From: Streptomyces sp. JHA26
GTDB taxonomy: Bacteria; Actinomycetota; Actinomycetes; Streptomycetales; Streptomycetaceae
DNA: 64,000 nucleotides
Reading direction: 5' to 3'
Assembly (NCBI RefSeq): GCF_002005565.1
Contig: NZ_BDJC01000011.1
Location: 88,073 to 152,072, forward strand
The position numbers were made by a program, and so were the translations under genes. Within the stretch, counting starts at the first letter, position 1. The number at the start of each line of letters is the position of its first letter. Shown in pieces: positions 37,151-49,260 of this stretch. Below the pieces are notes generated by a model. It was not told where the DNA came from and made no database searches. It saw only the letters and a list, made by a program, of their open reading frames with translations.

Positions 37151-37198
37151 GGCCTGTTGCGCAACAGGCCCTGGGGCCACTTTCGCAACAGGCCCCAG
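37149..37198. terminator. Overlapping palindromes between convergent genes
   Basis: A 24-base perfect palindrome spans 37149-37172 (arms ending in GCAACAGGCCCT). A second stem, CTGGGGCC (37171-37178) with GGCCCCAG (37191-37198), overlaps it. The 11-mer GCAACAGGCCC occurs at 37161 and again at 37185, so alternative pairings are possible. The element lies between the DUF2567 gene (+) and the ybaK-like gene (-), whose stop codons it abuts, and is a likely bidirectional terminator. Confidence 0.75.
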
Positions 37199-37199
37199 G

Positions 37200-37703
37200 T
37201 CAGGCGCGGCCGATCGGGGCGAGGACCGCGGCCGTCAGCTTCGCCAGGTCGTCGGGGGACAGCTCGACCTCCAGGCCGCGGCGGCCCGCCGAGACGCAGA
37301 TCGTGGCGTGCCCGCAGGCCGACGCGTCCAGGACCGTCGGGAGCCGTTTGCGCTGGCCGAGGGGGGAGATGCCGCCCCGCACGTACCCCGTGGTGCGCTC
37401 CGCCAGGGCCGGGTCGGCCATCGCCGCCCGCTTGCCGCCGACCGCGGACGCCAGCGCCTTCAGGTCGAGCTGGCCCGCCACCGGGACCACCGCGACCGTC
37501 AGCGCGCCGTCGACGTCCGCCACCAGTGTCTTGAAGACGCGCTCCGGCGACACCCCCATCGCCTCGGCCGCCTCCTCGCCGTAGGACGGATGGGCCGGGT
37601 CGTGGTCGTAGGCGTGGACCGTGTACGCCACCCCGGCCGCCGTGAGGGCCACCGTCGCGGGCGTTCCCCCCGACTGCTGCTGCTTCTTCGACTTCTTCGC
37701 CAT
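37200..37703 (-). CDS. YbaK-family aminoacyl-tRNA deacylase (Cys-tRNA-Pro type)
   Basis: YbaK/EbsC proteins hydrolyse mischarged Cys-tRNA-Pro. The 167-residue protein has a Lys-rich start (MAKKSKKQQQ), then TPATVALTAAGVAYTVHAYDHDP, GVSPERVFKTLV with the conserved Lys, VPVAGQLDLKALASAVGGKRA and RGGISPLGQRKRLPTVLD with the substrate-binding GxSP motif. The ATG at 37703 is chosen; a GTG 12 bases upstream is also in frame. The LON-domain gene ends just upstream on the same strand. Confidence 0.9.
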   Translation of the reverse strand: MAKKSKKQQQSGGTPATVALTAAGVAYTVHAYDHDPAHPSYGEEAAEAMGVSPERVFKTLVADVDGALTVAVVPVAGQLDLKALASAVGGKRAAMADPALAERTTGYVRGGISPLGQRKRLPTVLDASACGHATICVSAGRRGLEVELSPDDLAKLTAAVLAPIGRA

Positions 37704-37716
37704 CCGGACCGGCACC

Positions 37717-38457
37717 TCAGTTGAAACTCGTCGGGCCGCGCGTCAGGTCGGACGCCGGCAGGGACGGCAGCGTACGGATGATGGCGGTCTCGGTGCGAAG
37801 GAGTTTCAGCTCGTCGCGCAGCCGGGACGCGGTGTCCGGTGCCTGGAGCAGGCGCTGCTTGGTCGGTGTGTCCAGCGTCATCGCGGCGGCGACCAGGTAG
37901 GAGACCACGCCCGGTTCGTCCGGCAGGTCCGCGCCGGTCGCCAGCGAGCGCTCCCGGGCCCCCGCCAGGCGCTTCTGGTACTGGCGGAACGACCGCAGCA
38001 CCCCCTCGGCCAGCGCTCCCGCCTCGTCCCCGGGTTCCTCGGCCAGCGGTTCGAGGTCGGCCGTCAGGAACGGCCCCGAGGCGTCCACCGACAGCACGCG
38101 CACCCGGTTCGTCCCGGTCGCCAGCACCTCGAAGGTGCCGTCGGCCCGCTCCCGGATCGTGGCGGCGTCCGCGATGCAGGCCACCTTGTGGAAGGCCTTG
38201 GCCGGGTCCGGGCCGAACCCGGCCGCGGGCCCGCGCTCGGGCGCGGCCGTCGGGTCGGGCATGCCGGGGGCGCTGGGGGCGACCTCGTGGCCGTCGCGGA
38301 TCGCCACGACGGCGAACCGGCGCGGTTCTTCCTCGGGGATCTTCAGCAGTTCGCGCATCATGGCGCGATAGCGCTCCTCGAAGACGTTCAGCGGGAGCAC
38401 CAGCCCCGGGAACAGCACCGTGTTCAGGGGGAAGAGGGGGAGCCGGACGGTGGTCAC
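37717..38457 (-). CDS. LON N-terminal (substrate-binding) domain protein
   Basis: The 246-residue protein starts TVRLPLFPLNTVLFPGLVLPLNVFEERYRAMMREL, the hallmark of the Lon N-terminal domain. It lacks the AAA+ ATPase and protease domains of Lon. Blocks such as AFHKVACIADAATIRERADGTFEVLATGTNRVRV and the C-terminal helical bundle with PGVVSYLVAAAMTLDTPTKQRLLQA fit the stand-alone LON-domain family (a PUA-like fold plus helical part). Its function is unknown; substrate binding or proteolysis support is a guess. It lies directly upstream of the ybaK-like gene. Confidence 0.9.
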   Translation of the reverse strand: MTTVRLPLFPLNTVLFPGLVLPLNVFEERYRAMMRELLKIPEEEPRRFAVVAIRDGHEVAPSAPGMPDPTAAPERGPAAGFGPDPAKAFHKVACIADAATIRERADGTFEVLATGTNRVRVLSVDASGPFLTADLEPLAEEPGDEAGALAEGVLRSFRQYQKRLAGARERSLATGADLPDEPGVVSYLVAAAMTLDTPTKQRLLQAPDTASRLRDELKLLRTETAIIRTLPSLPASDLTRGPTSFN

Positions 38458-38468
38458 GACGCAGAAGC

Positions 38469-39479
38469 CTAATGGTCACCGGGACGGAGGGGACCGTCGT
38501 GCCCACTTCGTGGATGGTGCGCCCCCCGTCGCCCCCGTGGCCGCACCGCCGCGCGGACGCTCCCGCGCACCTGGAGGAACCGGCCGAGCGGGTCGTCCGT
38601 GTCCCGGTCCCACGGGAAGGACGTGACGTACGGGCCGGTCAGCCGCAGCTGTTCCGCCGCGTCCCGCGGGCGCTCCAGGCGGACCAGGACGTACGTCAGC
38701 AGGTTGCGCAGCTCCGCCGGCCAGGGGTCCGCCGCCGGGTACGCGGCCGACAGGGCGATCGCACGGTCGGCCGCCGCGTCCAGCCGGGCCCGGACCACGC
38801 CGGACACCTGGCCGCCGCGGGTCAGGCAGGCGAAGACCGCCCGCACCGGCAGCGCGCGTACGAACGCGTCCTCGGGGGCGTCCTGCGCGGCCGTCTCGGC
38901 GAAGTCGAGGCACTCGCGGTGGGCCCCGGGGGAGGAGGCCGCCAGGTACTCCAGGGCGGCGACGTGGCAGCCGTAGTGGTGCGGGGAGCGACGGACCGCC
39001 TGCTCCCACAGCCGTTCGAACTCGGCGTGCCCCGCGTGCGCGCCCCGGGCGGTGTCCAGCGCCACGCACCACGGCACCGGGTCGGGCCCGCCGGCCTCGG
39101 TGGCGGCGGTGACCGCCGGGCCCACCTGGCGCAGGAGTTCGGCGCGGGCCGGTGAGTCCCAGCAGCGGTCCACGGCCAGCCGGGCCCGGACCAGCAGGGC
39201 ACCGGGGTCGTCCGGGGCGGTGGTGCACCAGTGCTCGAGCCATTCGGAGCGGGAGCGGGCGAAGGCGGCCAGTCGGGTCGCGTAACGGTCGCGGTGCTCC
39301 CACTCGGCGTTCTCGCGGGTGCCGGCGAGCAGGTCGGCCGCGGGCCCGTACTCGCCGCGGGCCGCGGCGACCAGGGCGGGGGCGAGGCGGTCGTCGGGGG
39401 CGTCGAGGAGCACGTCGGCCTCGTCGTCGGTGGTCGGTGCGGCGGCGGGCCGCGACGTACGGAGGAACGCGCGCAGCAT
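38469..39479 (-). CDS. Hypothetical protein with helical-repeat-like architecture
   Basis: The 336-residue soluble protein is Ala/Arg-rich and apparently all-helical. It has repeating segments of the kind found in TPR-like scaffolds, for example DDRLAPALVAAARGEYGPAADLLAG, RARLAVDRCWDSPARAELLRQ and FERLWEQAVRRSPHHYGCHVAALEYLAA. It ends in a basic His/Arg/Gly tail. The ATG at 39479 (MLRAFLRTS) is the first good start; the frame is open further upstream but runs into the neighbour. No characterised family is recognised with confidence. Confidence 0.75.
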   Translation of the reverse strand: MLRAFLRTSRPAAAPTTDDEADVLLDAPDDRLAPALVAAARGEYGPAADLLAGTRENAEWEHRDRYATRLAAFARSRSEWLEHWCTTAPDDPGALLVRARLAVDRCWDSPARAELLRQVGPAVTAATEAGGPDPVPWCVALDTARGAHAGHAEFERLWEQAVRRSPHHYGCHVAALEYLAASSPGAHRECLDFAETAAQDAPEDAFVRALPVRAVFACLTRGGQVSGVVRARLDAAADRAIALSAAYPAADPWPAELRNLLTYVLVRLERPRDAAEQLRLTGPYVTSFPWDRDTDDPLGRFLQVRGSVRAAVRPRGRRGAHHPRSGHDGPLRPGDH

Positions 39480-39670
39480 GGCCAGTACGACGGCCGACGG
39501 CACGGGATGGTTGTGCGGATCCCCACGGGGCCTTCCCGGCTCCGGCCCGGCTCCGGCCCGGCTCCACCTCCGGTCCGGTTCCGCCTCCGCCCTGCGGCTT
39601 TCCGCCCGCGTCACCCGTACCGCCCGTGCCGCCCGTGTCACCCGCACCACCCGTGCGGACGTCGTCGGGG

Positions 39671-41248
39671 TCAGTTGCGGCGCAGGAGTCTCGTCGCGCC
39701 GGCCGTGACCGTCGTGGCGAGGATCCAGCCGAGCAGGATCATCGCCGCCGCCAGCCACTGCCAGCCGCCGCGCAGCTGCCAGAAGCCCACCTGGCCCAGG
39801 TCGATGACCGGCAGCAGCAGGTCGAGGGCGAACAGGGCCGGGTTCCAGTCCGGGTGTTCGCCGCTCTTGAGCGGCGGATGGTCGGCGCGCGAGAAGGCGA
39901 ACGAGCCCGCCGCCCACAGCACCGCCATCCACACCGCGGCCCGGCCCGGCCGGTAGCCGTAGGCCACCGTCCAGTCCTGCGCGTACCCCACCAGCTTCGC
40001 GGCGAGCGGCAGGCTCTCGCGCCGCCGCCGGTGCTTGGCGAGCAGCACCTCGCGGGCGTCCTCGTCCTCGCCGGAGGCCCGCAGCACGGCGGCGAGGCGC
40101 TCGTACGGCTCGGGGTGGTACTCGGCGGTCGCGGCGCCCACCCACCGCAGCCGCTTCGCCAGCGGGAACGGCCCCCGCGGCACCAGGTTCTCGTAGGCGA
40201 AGCCGCCCATCTGGAGCCGGCCCGGGCCCGGCCAGCTGTCCGCCCGGTCCATCAGGTTGACCACCCGCGCCCCCGACAGCACCACCCGCCCCCGCGCCGG
40301 CCGCTCGCCCAGGAAGCGCAGCTCGGGCGTCTGCACCCGGCGCAGCGACAGCTCCTGGTCGTCGGTGAAGGTGAACCGGGCGTGCTCGAAGTCGACCGCG
40401 TCACCGAACCGCCCGTCGTCCAGCCGCACCCCGCCCTCGCACTCGAAGACCTGGATCCGCGTCCCCTGCGCCGGAGTGGTGCCCCGCAGCATCGGGCTGC
40501 CCAGGCCCGCCGGCGTCAGGTACAGGGTGCGCTCCACCGCCAGCCGCGGGGCGTTCAGCGCGTACCGCGTGTACGGGTTGAGCAGCCGGGCGCCGCGCAG
40601 GCTCAGGGAGACGCCGACCTGGGCGCTGCGCAGGCTCACCTCGCCGTACGACTCCAGCAGCTCGGCCTGGAGGTCCTGGCCGACGGACATGCCGTCCGCG
40701 GCTATGGAGCGGCCGCTGCGGTCCCGGTGCACGACCGCCTGGTTGAGCAGCAGGTCGGTGCCTATCTGGGCGTCGGTGAGCCGGATCCCGCCCGGGATCC
40801 GGCAGCGCGGCAGGTGCAGATCGCCCTCGGTGTGCAGCCGGGCCGCCTCCAGCCGCGGCACCGAGCAGTCCACCAGTCGCAGGGTCGTGAAGCGGGTCTC
40901 GGGCAGCAGGACCTCCCGCTCGAAGCGGCAGCCCCGCAGCTCCACGTACGGCACCACCGTGCCGCCCGCCAGGTCCATCGTGTCGCTGATCTGCACGCCC
41001 ACGAGCTGCAGCGAGGACACGCGGCCCGCGAGCGCGGGCGGGCCGTCGAGCAACAGCCAGCACACGATGCGGGCCCGCACGGTCCGCTCGGGTCCCCACG
41101 GCTGTCCGCCGTGCGGATCGTCGACGAACGCGTCCCCGCTGCTCAGGTCGTACACGCTGCCGTTGCGGAAGGCCTGCCACATGCCCGCCTCCGCGACGGT
41201 CAGGTCGTCCGGCAGCTCTCCGTCACGACGGCCGTCCCCTTCGGTCAC
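39671..41248 (-). CDS. Large membrane protein with beta-helix-like repeats
   Basis: The 525-residue protein has an N-terminal region (about 1-370) of short repeated strands such as [60 protein letters not shown] and [21 protein letters not shown], suggestive of a right-handed beta-helix like a loose pentapeptide-repeat fold. A helical segment and three hydrophobic helices follow at the C-terminus (for example [16 protein letters not shown] and [22 protein letters not shown]). Homologues are often labelled oxidoreductase, but I see no cofactor motif here. The gene is divergent from the his operon. Confidence 0.8.
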   Translation of the reverse strand: MTEGDGRRDGELPDDLTVAEAGMWQAFRNGSVYDLSSGDAFVDDPHGGQPWGPERTVRARIVCWLLLDGPPALAGRVSSLQLVGVQISDTMDLAGGTVVPYVELRGCRFEREVLLPETRFTTLRLVDCSVPRLEAARLHTEGDLHLPRCRIPGGIRLTDAQIGTDLLLNQAVVHRDRSGRSIAADGMSVGQDLQAELLESYGEVSLRSAQVGVSLSLRGARLLNPYTRYALNAPRLAVERTLYLTPAGLGSPMLRGTTPAQGTRIQVFECEGGVRLDDGRFGDAVDFEHARFTFTDDQELSLRRVQTPELRFLGERPARGRVVLSGARVVNLMDRADSWPGPGRLQMGGFAYENLVPRGPFPLAKRLRWVGAATAEYHPEPYERLAAVLRASGEDEDAREVLLAKHRRRRESLPLAAKLVGYAQDWTVAYGYRPGRAAVWMAVLWAAGSFAFSRADHPPLKSGEHPDWNPALFALDLLLPVIDLGQVGFWQLRGGWQWLAAAMILLGWILATTVTAGATRLLRRN

Positions 41249-41448
41249 GGCACTTCACCCCCTCCCCGGCTACTCGCGGGTCACTCACGCTTCGTACAAC
41301 CGTTCATGCCCGCTGGGTGACGAGTCGAACACTCCACGTGAGGGTGATTCGCCGGATTCCACGGCCGGCCGTGACGAGCCGTCGCTTTCCGTATCAGTCA
41401 TTGATACGCGCGAACGGTCTCCGACGCGGGTCTGAGAGAATTGGTTCC
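41249..41448. other. Divergent promoter region of the his operon
   Basis: This 200-base gap separates the membrane protein gene (-) from hisD (+). It contains the palindrome listed separately at 41390-41408. I see no confident -35/-10 pair; TTGATA at 41401-41406 could be a -35 without a clear -10. Confidence 0.5.
41390..41408. promoter_or_regulatory. Operator-like palindrome upstream of hisD
   Basis: CGTATCA and TGATACG are exact inverted copies around GTCAT, ending 40 bases before the hisD GTG. The size (19 bases, dyad with 5-base centre) is typical of a dimeric repressor site. The bound protein is unknown. Confidence 0.45.
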
Positions 41449-44472
<3,024 letters not shown>

Positions 44473-44476
<4 letters not shown>

Positions 44477-44637
44477 ACGGCTCCTCGACCGCGCTGATCT
44501 TCCTCGGCCTGCTCCTCGTCGGCGGCATCATCTCCTTCGTCAAGCAGAAGATGCCCACGCAGCTCATCGTCCTGCTCTCCATCGGCGCCGTGATGTGTCT
44601 CGTCGCGGGCGTCATGAGGCTGGAGGTGTGGAATTGA
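44473..44637 (+). CDS. Small two-helix membrane protein between hisB and hisH (54 aa)
   Basis: A GTG at 44473 overlaps the hisB stop (GTGA) and opens 54 codons that end in a TGA overlapping the hisH TTG start. The protein, beginning [19 protein letters not shown], has two hydrophobic helices (about residues 6-22 and 30-48) joined by a short basic turn (KQKMP). Overlap at both ends and normal codon usage make it very likely a real gene translated with the his operon. I do not recognise a known function; it is not a his pathway enzyme. Confidence 0.8.
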
Positions 44638-45278
44638 CCTCTCCCGCCAAGCGGGTCGTCGTCTTCGACTACGGCTTCGGCAACGTCCGCTCCGCCGAGC
44701 GCGCCCTCGCGCGCACGGGAGCCGACGTCGAGATCACCCGTGACTACGACAAGGCCATGAACGCCGACGGACTGCTGGTCCCCGGCGTCGGCGCCTTCGC
44801 CGCCTGCATGGACGGCCTGCGGGCCGCCCGCGGCGACTGGGTCGTCGAACGCCGGCTGGCCGGCGGACGCCCCGTGATGGGCATCTGCGTCGGCATGCAG
44901 ATCCTCTTCGCCCGCGGCATCGAGCACGGCGTGGAGGCCGAGGGCCTGGACGAGTGGCCCGGCACGGTCGGTCCCCTCCAGGCCGACGTCGTGCCGCACA
45001 TGGGCTGGAACACGGTCGAGGCCCCGGCCGACTCCCAGCTCTTCGCCGGCCTGGACGCGGACGCCCGCTTCTACTTCGTGCACTCCTACGCGGTCCACGA
45101 CTGGTCGCTGGAGACGCACAACCCGCTGATCGCCGCGCCCAAGGTGACCTGGTCCACGCACGGCAAGCCCTTCGTGGCGGCCGTGGAGAACGGCGCCCTG
45201 TGGGCCACCCAGTTCCACCCCGAGAAGTCCGGCGACGCCGGAGCCCAGCTCCTCACCAACTGGATCGAGACCCTGTAG
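44634..45278 (+). CDS. hisH: Imidazole glycerol phosphate synthase, glutaminase subunit
   Basis: HisH supplies ammonia to HisF. The 214-residue class I amidotransferase has [15 protein letters not shown], the nucleophile in [11 protein letters not shown] and the His/Glu of the triad in [14 protein letters not shown]. The TTG at 44634 is chosen because GGAGG (44622-44626) is seven bases upstream and it overlaps the small membrane gene; a GTG at 44628 is too close to the SD. The partner hisF is two genes downstream. Confidence 0.95.
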   Translation: MTSPAKRVVVFDYGFGNVRSAERALARTGADVEITRDYDKAMNADGLLVPGVGAFAACMDGLRAARGDWVVERRLAGGRPVMGICVGMQILFARGIEHGVEAEGLDEWPGTVGPLQADVVPHMGWNTVEAPADSQLFAGLDADARFYFVHSYAVHDWSLETHNPLIAAPKVTWSTHGKPFVAAVENGALWATQFHPEKSGDAGAQLLTNWIETL

Positions 45279-45280
45279 AG

Positions 45281-46006
45281 ATGAGCACGCTCGAACTCCT
45301 CCCCGCCGTCGACGTCCGCGACGGCCAGGCCGTCCGCCTCGTGCACGGCGAGTCCGGCACCGAGACCTCCTACGGCTCCCCGCTGGAGGCCGCCCTCGCC
45401 TGGCAGCGCTCCGGCGCCGAGTGGCTGCACCTGGTCGACCTGGACGCCGCGTTCGGCACCGGGGACAACCGCGAGCTGATCGCCGAGGTCGCGAAGGCCA
45501 TGGACATCAAGGTCGAGCTGTCCGGCGGCATCCGCGACGACGACACCCTCGCCGCCGCGCTCGCCACCGGCTGCACCCGCGTCAACCTCGGCACGGCCGC
45601 CCTGGAGACCCCCGAGTGGGTCGCCAAGGTCATCGCCGAGCACGGTGACAAGATCGCGGTCGGTCTGGACGTACGGGGCACCACCCTGCGCGGCCGCGGC
45701 TGGACCCGCGACGGCGGCGACCTCTACGAGACGCTGGACCGCCTGAACAAGGAGGGCTGCGCCCGCTACGTCGTCACCGACATCGCCAAGGACGGCACCC
45801 TCCAGGGCCCCAACCTGGAGCTCCTGAAGAACGTCTGCGCGGCCACCGACCGCCCGGTGGTGGCGTCCGGCGGCGTGTCCTCCCTGGACGACCTGCGCGC
45901 GATCGCCGGTCTCGTCCCCGCCGGTGTCGAAGGCGCCATCGTCGGGAAGGCCCTGTACGCGAAGGCGTTCACCCTGGAAGAGGCCTTGGAGGCTGTGTCG
46001 CCATGA
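45281..46006 (+). CDS. priA: Bifunctional phosphoribosyl isomerase PriA (HisA/TrpF)
   Basis: PriA isomerises ProFAR (histidine pathway) and phosphoribosyl anthranilate (tryptophan pathway). The 241-residue (beta-alpha)8 barrel has Asp11 in [10 protein letters not shown] and Asp130 in VGLDVRG, the catalytic pair, and [10 protein letters not shown] with Arg139 and Trp141, the residues linked to dual substrate use. The trp genes in this window lack a trpF, which agrees with the actinobacterial arrangement. The ATG is two bases after hisH; the 3' end overlaps the ridA gene. Confidence 0.95.
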   Translation: MSTLELLPAVDVRDGQAVRLVHGESGTETSYGSPLEAALAWQRSGAEWLHLVDLDAAFGTGDNRELIAEVAKAMDIKVELSGGIRDDDTLAAALATGCTRVNLGTAALETPEWVAKVIAEHGDKIAVGLDVRGTTLRGRGWTRDGGDLYETLDRLNKEGCARYVVTDIAKDGTLQGPNLELLKNVCAATDRPVVASGGVSSLDDLRAIAGLVPAGVEGAIVGKALYAKAFTLEEALEAVSP

Positions 46007-46398
46007 CGTCCGAAGCCGTACGGCGCGTGCAGAGCGGAAGTCCCTGGGAAGAGTCCTTCGGTTTCGCACGGGCCGTCGCGGCGGGCGATCGTGTCGTCGT
46101 GGCGGGCACGACCGCCTTCAAGGGCGACGTGCTGTACGGCGACGGCGACCCGTACGAACAGACGAAGGTGGCCTTCGCCACCGCCCTCGAGGCGATCGGC
46201 GCGTTCGGGCTGGGCATCGAGTCCGTGATCCGGACCCGGGTGTACCTGGCCCACTCGCGCGACGTCGACGAGGTGGGCCGGGCCCACAAGGAGCTGTTCG
46301 CCTCCGTGCGCCCGGCCACGACCCTGCTGGTCGTGGAGGGCTTCATCGACTCGCGGGTCCTGGTGTCGGTGGAGCTGGAAGCATTCAGAGAGCAGTAA
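46003..46398 (+). CDS. RidA/YjgF-family enamine/imine deaminase
   Basis: RidA proteins hydrolyse reactive 2-aminoacrylate-type imines. The 131-residue protein has the single chorismate-mutase-like domain, with [19 protein letters not shown], an Arg in [23 protein letters not shown] (the conserved substrate-binding Arg position) and [24 protein letters not shown]. The ATG overlaps the priA stop, so it is part of the his transcript, probably protecting PLP enzymes such as HisC. Confidence 0.9.
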   Translation: MTSEAVRRVQSGSPWEESFGFARAVAAGDRVVVAGTTAFKGDVLYGDGDPYEQTKVAFATALEAIGAFGLGIESVIRTRVYLAHSRDVDEVGRAHKELFASVRPATTLLVVEGFIDSRVLVSVELEAFREQ

Positions 46399-46421
46399 GA
46401 GGCAAGAGGAGCCGTGGATTC

Positions 46422-47177
46422 ATGACCCTGGCGGTCCGAGTCATCCCCTGCCTGGACGTGGACAACGGCCGGGTCGTCAAGGGCGTCAACTTCCAGAACC
46501 TGCGCGACGCGGGCGACCCCGTCGAGATGGCCAAGGTGTACGACGCCGAGGGCGCCGACGAGCTGACGTTCCTGGACATCACCGCCTCGTCGGGCAACCG
46601 TGAGACGACCTACGACGTGGTGCGCCGCACCGCCGAGCAGGTGTTCATCCCGCTGACCGTCGGCGGCGGCGTGCGCACCGCCGAGGACGTCGACAAGCTG
46701 CTGCGGGCCGGCGCGGACAAGGTGGGCGTCAACACCGCCGCCATCGCCCGCCCGGACCTGATCCGCGAGATCGCCGAGCGCTTCGGCCGTCAGGTCCTGG
46801 TGCTGTCGGTCGACGCCCGCCGCACCGAGGCCGGCACCTTCGAGGTGACCACCCACGGCGGCCGGCGCGGCACCGGCATCGACGCGGTCGAGTGGGCGCA
46901 CCGGGCCGCCGAGCTGGGCGCGGGGGAGATCCTGCTCAACTCGATGGACGCGGACGGCACGAAGGACGGCTACGACCTGGAGATGATCGCGGCGGTCCGC
47001 GAGCACGTCACGGTCCCGGTGATCGCCTCCGGCGGCGCCGGCCGCCTCGCCGACTTCCCGCCGGCCGTCGCGGCGGGCGCGGACGCGGTGCTGGCGGCGT
47101 CCGTCTTCCACTTCGGCGACCTGCGCATCGGCGAGGTGAAGGAGACGCTCCGGACGGCGGGCCACCCTGTCCGTTAG
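46422..47177 (+). CDS. hisF: Imidazole glycerol phosphate synthase, cyclase subunit
   Basis: HisF uses ammonia from HisH to form imidazole glycerol phosphate and AICAR. The 251-residue barrel starts [21 protein letters not shown] (catalytic Asp). It continues with [22 protein letters not shown] with the second Asp, and [18 protein letters not shown]. The ATG follows ridA by 23 bases with AGAGGAG as SD. It is the last his gene in this run; hisI is 2 kb further on. Confidence 0.97.
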   Translation: MTLAVRVIPCLDVDNGRVVKGVNFQNLRDAGDPVEMAKVYDAEGADELTFLDITASSGNRETTYDVVRRTAEQVFIPLTVGGGVRTAEDVDKLLRAGADKVGVNTAAIARPDLIREIAERFGRQVLVLSVDARRTEAGTFEVTTHGGRRGTGIDAVEWAHRAAELGAGEILLNSMDADGTKDGYDLEMIAAVREHVTVPVIASGGAGRLADFPPAVAAGADAVLAASVFHFGDLRIGEVKETLRTAGHPVR

Positions 47178-47208
47178 CCAGAGACGCCAGCGACGGGGGA
47201 CCGCGTCC

Positions 47209-48459
47209 GTGCCGGACACCCGCGTACCGGGGGCCGCCACCGCCTCCGCCTCCGTACCCGCACACCGCGACGCCAACGTGCTGCGCTGGGTCGCCGCCTA
47301 CACCGCCTCCATGCTCGGCGACACCGTCTTCTTCCTGGCGCTGTCCTGGGCCGCCGTGCGCAGCGGCACCCCCGCCCAGGCCGGGATCGTCACCGCCGTG
47401 AGCGCGGTGCCCCGGGCGCTGCTCATGCTCGGCGGCGGTGTGGTCGCCGACCGGCTGGGCCCGCGCCGGGTCGTCATCGGCAGCGACGTCGTACGGTGCG
47501 TCACCGTCCTGACGGTCGCCGCGGTGCTCTTCGTGGCCGACCCCGGGCTGTGGCTGCTGGTGCTGCTCGCCGTCGTCTTCGGCACCGTCGACGCCGTGTT
47601 CATGCCCGCCGTCGGGGCGCTGCCCGCCCGCATCACCGCCAAGGACCAGCTCGCCCGTGTCCAGGGCATGCGCGGCCTCGCCGTCCGCTTCGCCGCCGTC
47701 GTCGGCGCCCCGCTCGGCGGGCTCGGCGTGGCCGTCGGCGGTTCGGCCGCCGCCTTCGCCCTGGCCGGGCTGCTGATCGCCGTGTCGGTGCCGCTGCTGG
47801 TGTCCGTGCGCGTGCGGGAACTGCCCGCCGACGACACGGCGGCCGGCACCACGGCGTGGCGGGACCTGGCGGCCGGGCTCCGGTACATCCGCCGGCACCG
47901 CGTCCTGGGCCCGCTGATGGTGACCATCGCGCTGGGCGACCTCGGTTTCGTCGGCCCCCTCAACGTGGGGCTGACCCTGCTCGCCGACGAACGCGGCTGG
48001 GGCGCCTCGGGGATGGGCTGGGTGCTCGCGGGATTCGGCGTCGGCGCCGGCACGGCGGCCCTGCTGCTGACCGTACGGGGCCGCCTGCCGCGCGCCGGAT
48101 GCGTCGCCGCCGGCGCCCTCGTCCCCGGCGCCGCCGCGATCGGCTTCCTGCCGCACGCCCCCGGTCTCGCCGTCGCCGTCGGCATCGCGGTGGCCGTCGG
48201 ACTGCTCACGGGTCTCAGCGGCGCCGTATGCGGGGCCCTGCTGCAGACCCGGTCCGACCCCGCCTACCTGGGGCGCGTCACGGCGGTCGCCGGCATCGTC
48301 AGCCTGGGCGTGGCACCGCTCAGCATGCCGCTCTCCGCAGCGGCCGTCGGCGCCTGGGGCACCGGCCCGGTCTTCGCGGCGAGCGCCGCGGTGTGCGCCC
48401 TCGGCGGGCTGGTCGCCCTGTGCGCTCCCGGGGTGCGCCGGGCCGAGCTGCCGGCGTGA
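47209..48459 (+). CDS. Major facilitator superfamily transporter
   Basis: The 416-residue protein has about twelve membrane segments. MFS features include GDTVFFLALSWAAVRSGTPAQAG near the start, the loop-2 motif GGGVVADRLGPRRVVIGSDV and a central charged loop around residues 198-225. It resembles the drug-exporter branch related to MacA/TetV-like and enterobactin-exporter-type proteins. No substrate can be assigned. The GTG follows hisF by 31 bases, so it may be read through from the his promoter. Confidence 0.88.
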   Translation: MPDTRVPGAATASASVPAHRDANVLRWVAAYTASMLGDTVFFLALSWAAVRSGTPAQAGIVTAVSAVPRALLMLGGGVVADRLGPRRVVIGSDVVRCVTVLTVAAVLFVADPGLWLLVLLAVVFGTVDAVFMPAVGALPARITAKDQLARVQGMRGLAVRFAAVVGAPLGGLGVAVGGSAAAFALAGLLIAVSVPLLVSVRVRELPADDTAAGTTAWRDLAAGLRYIRRHRVLGPLMVTIALGDLGFVGPLNVGLTLLADERGWGASGMGWVLAGFGVGAGTAALLLTVRGRLPRAGCVAAGALVPGAAAIGFLPHAPGLAVAVGIAVAVGLLTGLSGAVCGALLQTRSDPAYLGRVTAVAGIVSLGVAPLSMPLSAAAVGAWGTGPVFAASAAVCALGGLVALCAPGVRRAELPA

Positions 48460-48523
48460 GCGCGCGGGGCGGGCGACCGCGCCGTCCCCGGAGCCCCACC
48501 CGGCGCCCCCGGCCGCCGGACGC

Positions 48524-48571
48524 CGAGCTGCCCGGACCCGCTCAGATACCGAGCTGCCTGGACTCGCTCAG
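48524..48571. repeat. Near-identical 22-bp tandem repeat at the 3' end of the TIGR03085 gene
   Basis: The segments 48524-48545 and 48550-48571 (both starting CGAGCTGCC) differ at two positions. The second codes the C-terminal residues of the minus-strand gene; the first lies just past its stop. The 26-base offset shifts the frame, so this looks like a local duplication at the gene end rather than a repeated peptide. Confidence 0.7.
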
Positions 48572-49177
48572 CCGGACGATCGCGTCCTTCTCGCCCTCCA
48601 GCTCCACCTTCGCCGCGCCCTGCCGCCCGTACGCGAACAGCAGCAGCTCGGACGGCTCGCCCGTCGCCGTCACCACCGGCGTACCCCGGCGGGCGACCGT
48701 CGTCTGGCCGTTCGGGCGGCGCAGCACCAGGCCCGTCGGGATGCCCCGGCCCATCAGGCGGGCGGCGCGCTCCAGCCGGGACCACAGGGCGTCCTGGAAG
48801 ACCGGGTCCAGCTCGCGAGGCGACCAGTCCGGCTGGGCGCGGCGGACGTCCTCGGCGTGGACGTAGAACTCCACCGTGTTCGCCGCCTCGTCGACCTGCT
48901 TGAGCTGGAACGGCGAGAACCGGGGAGGGCCGGTGCGGATCAGCTGGACCAGCTCCTCGTACGGCTTCGCGCCGTACTCCTCCATCACCCGGTCCAGACG
49001 GGACGCCAGCTGCTTGACCAGGGCGCCGCCGGCGGCGTCCGGCCGCCGCTCGCGGATCACCACGTGCGCGGCGAGGTCCCGGGTCCGCCAGCCCTCGCAG
49101 AGGGTGGGGGCGTCCGGGCCCGCCGTCTCCAACAGGTCGGCCAGCAGAAGTCGTTCACGCTTCGCGAATGTCGACAT
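48542..49177 (-). CDS. TIGR03085-family protein (DinB/mycothiol-dependent-enzyme-like)
   Basis: The 211-residue protein begins [51 protein letters not shown], cut from the fold shared with mycothiol-dependent maleylpyruvate isomerase. CxGW(x)nRDLAAHV carries the metal-binding His, and a later [15 protein letters not shown] supplies another. It is predicted to be a DinB-like four-helix metal protein, possibly using mycothiol. The ATG at 49177 is preferred over longer open frame. It sits opposite in direction to the his/trp genes. Confidence 0.85.
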   Translation of the reverse strand: MSTFAKRERLLLADLLETAGPDAPTLCEGWRTRDLAAHVVIRERRPDAAGGALVKQLASRLDRVMEEYGAKPYEELVQLIRTGPPRFSPFQLKQVDEAANTVEFYVHAEDVRRAQPDWSPRELDPVFQDALWSRLERAARLMGRGIPTGLVLRRPNGQTTVARRGTPVVTATGEPSELLLFAYGRQGAAKVELEGEKDAIVRLSESRQLGI

Positions 49178-49260
49178 GTCAGCCAGCCTACGGCCGACCC
49201 CCGGGTCCGCCCAGTGGACGGCGCCGGGGCGTGTCCCGCGCGCGCGGCACAATGGGCGTC

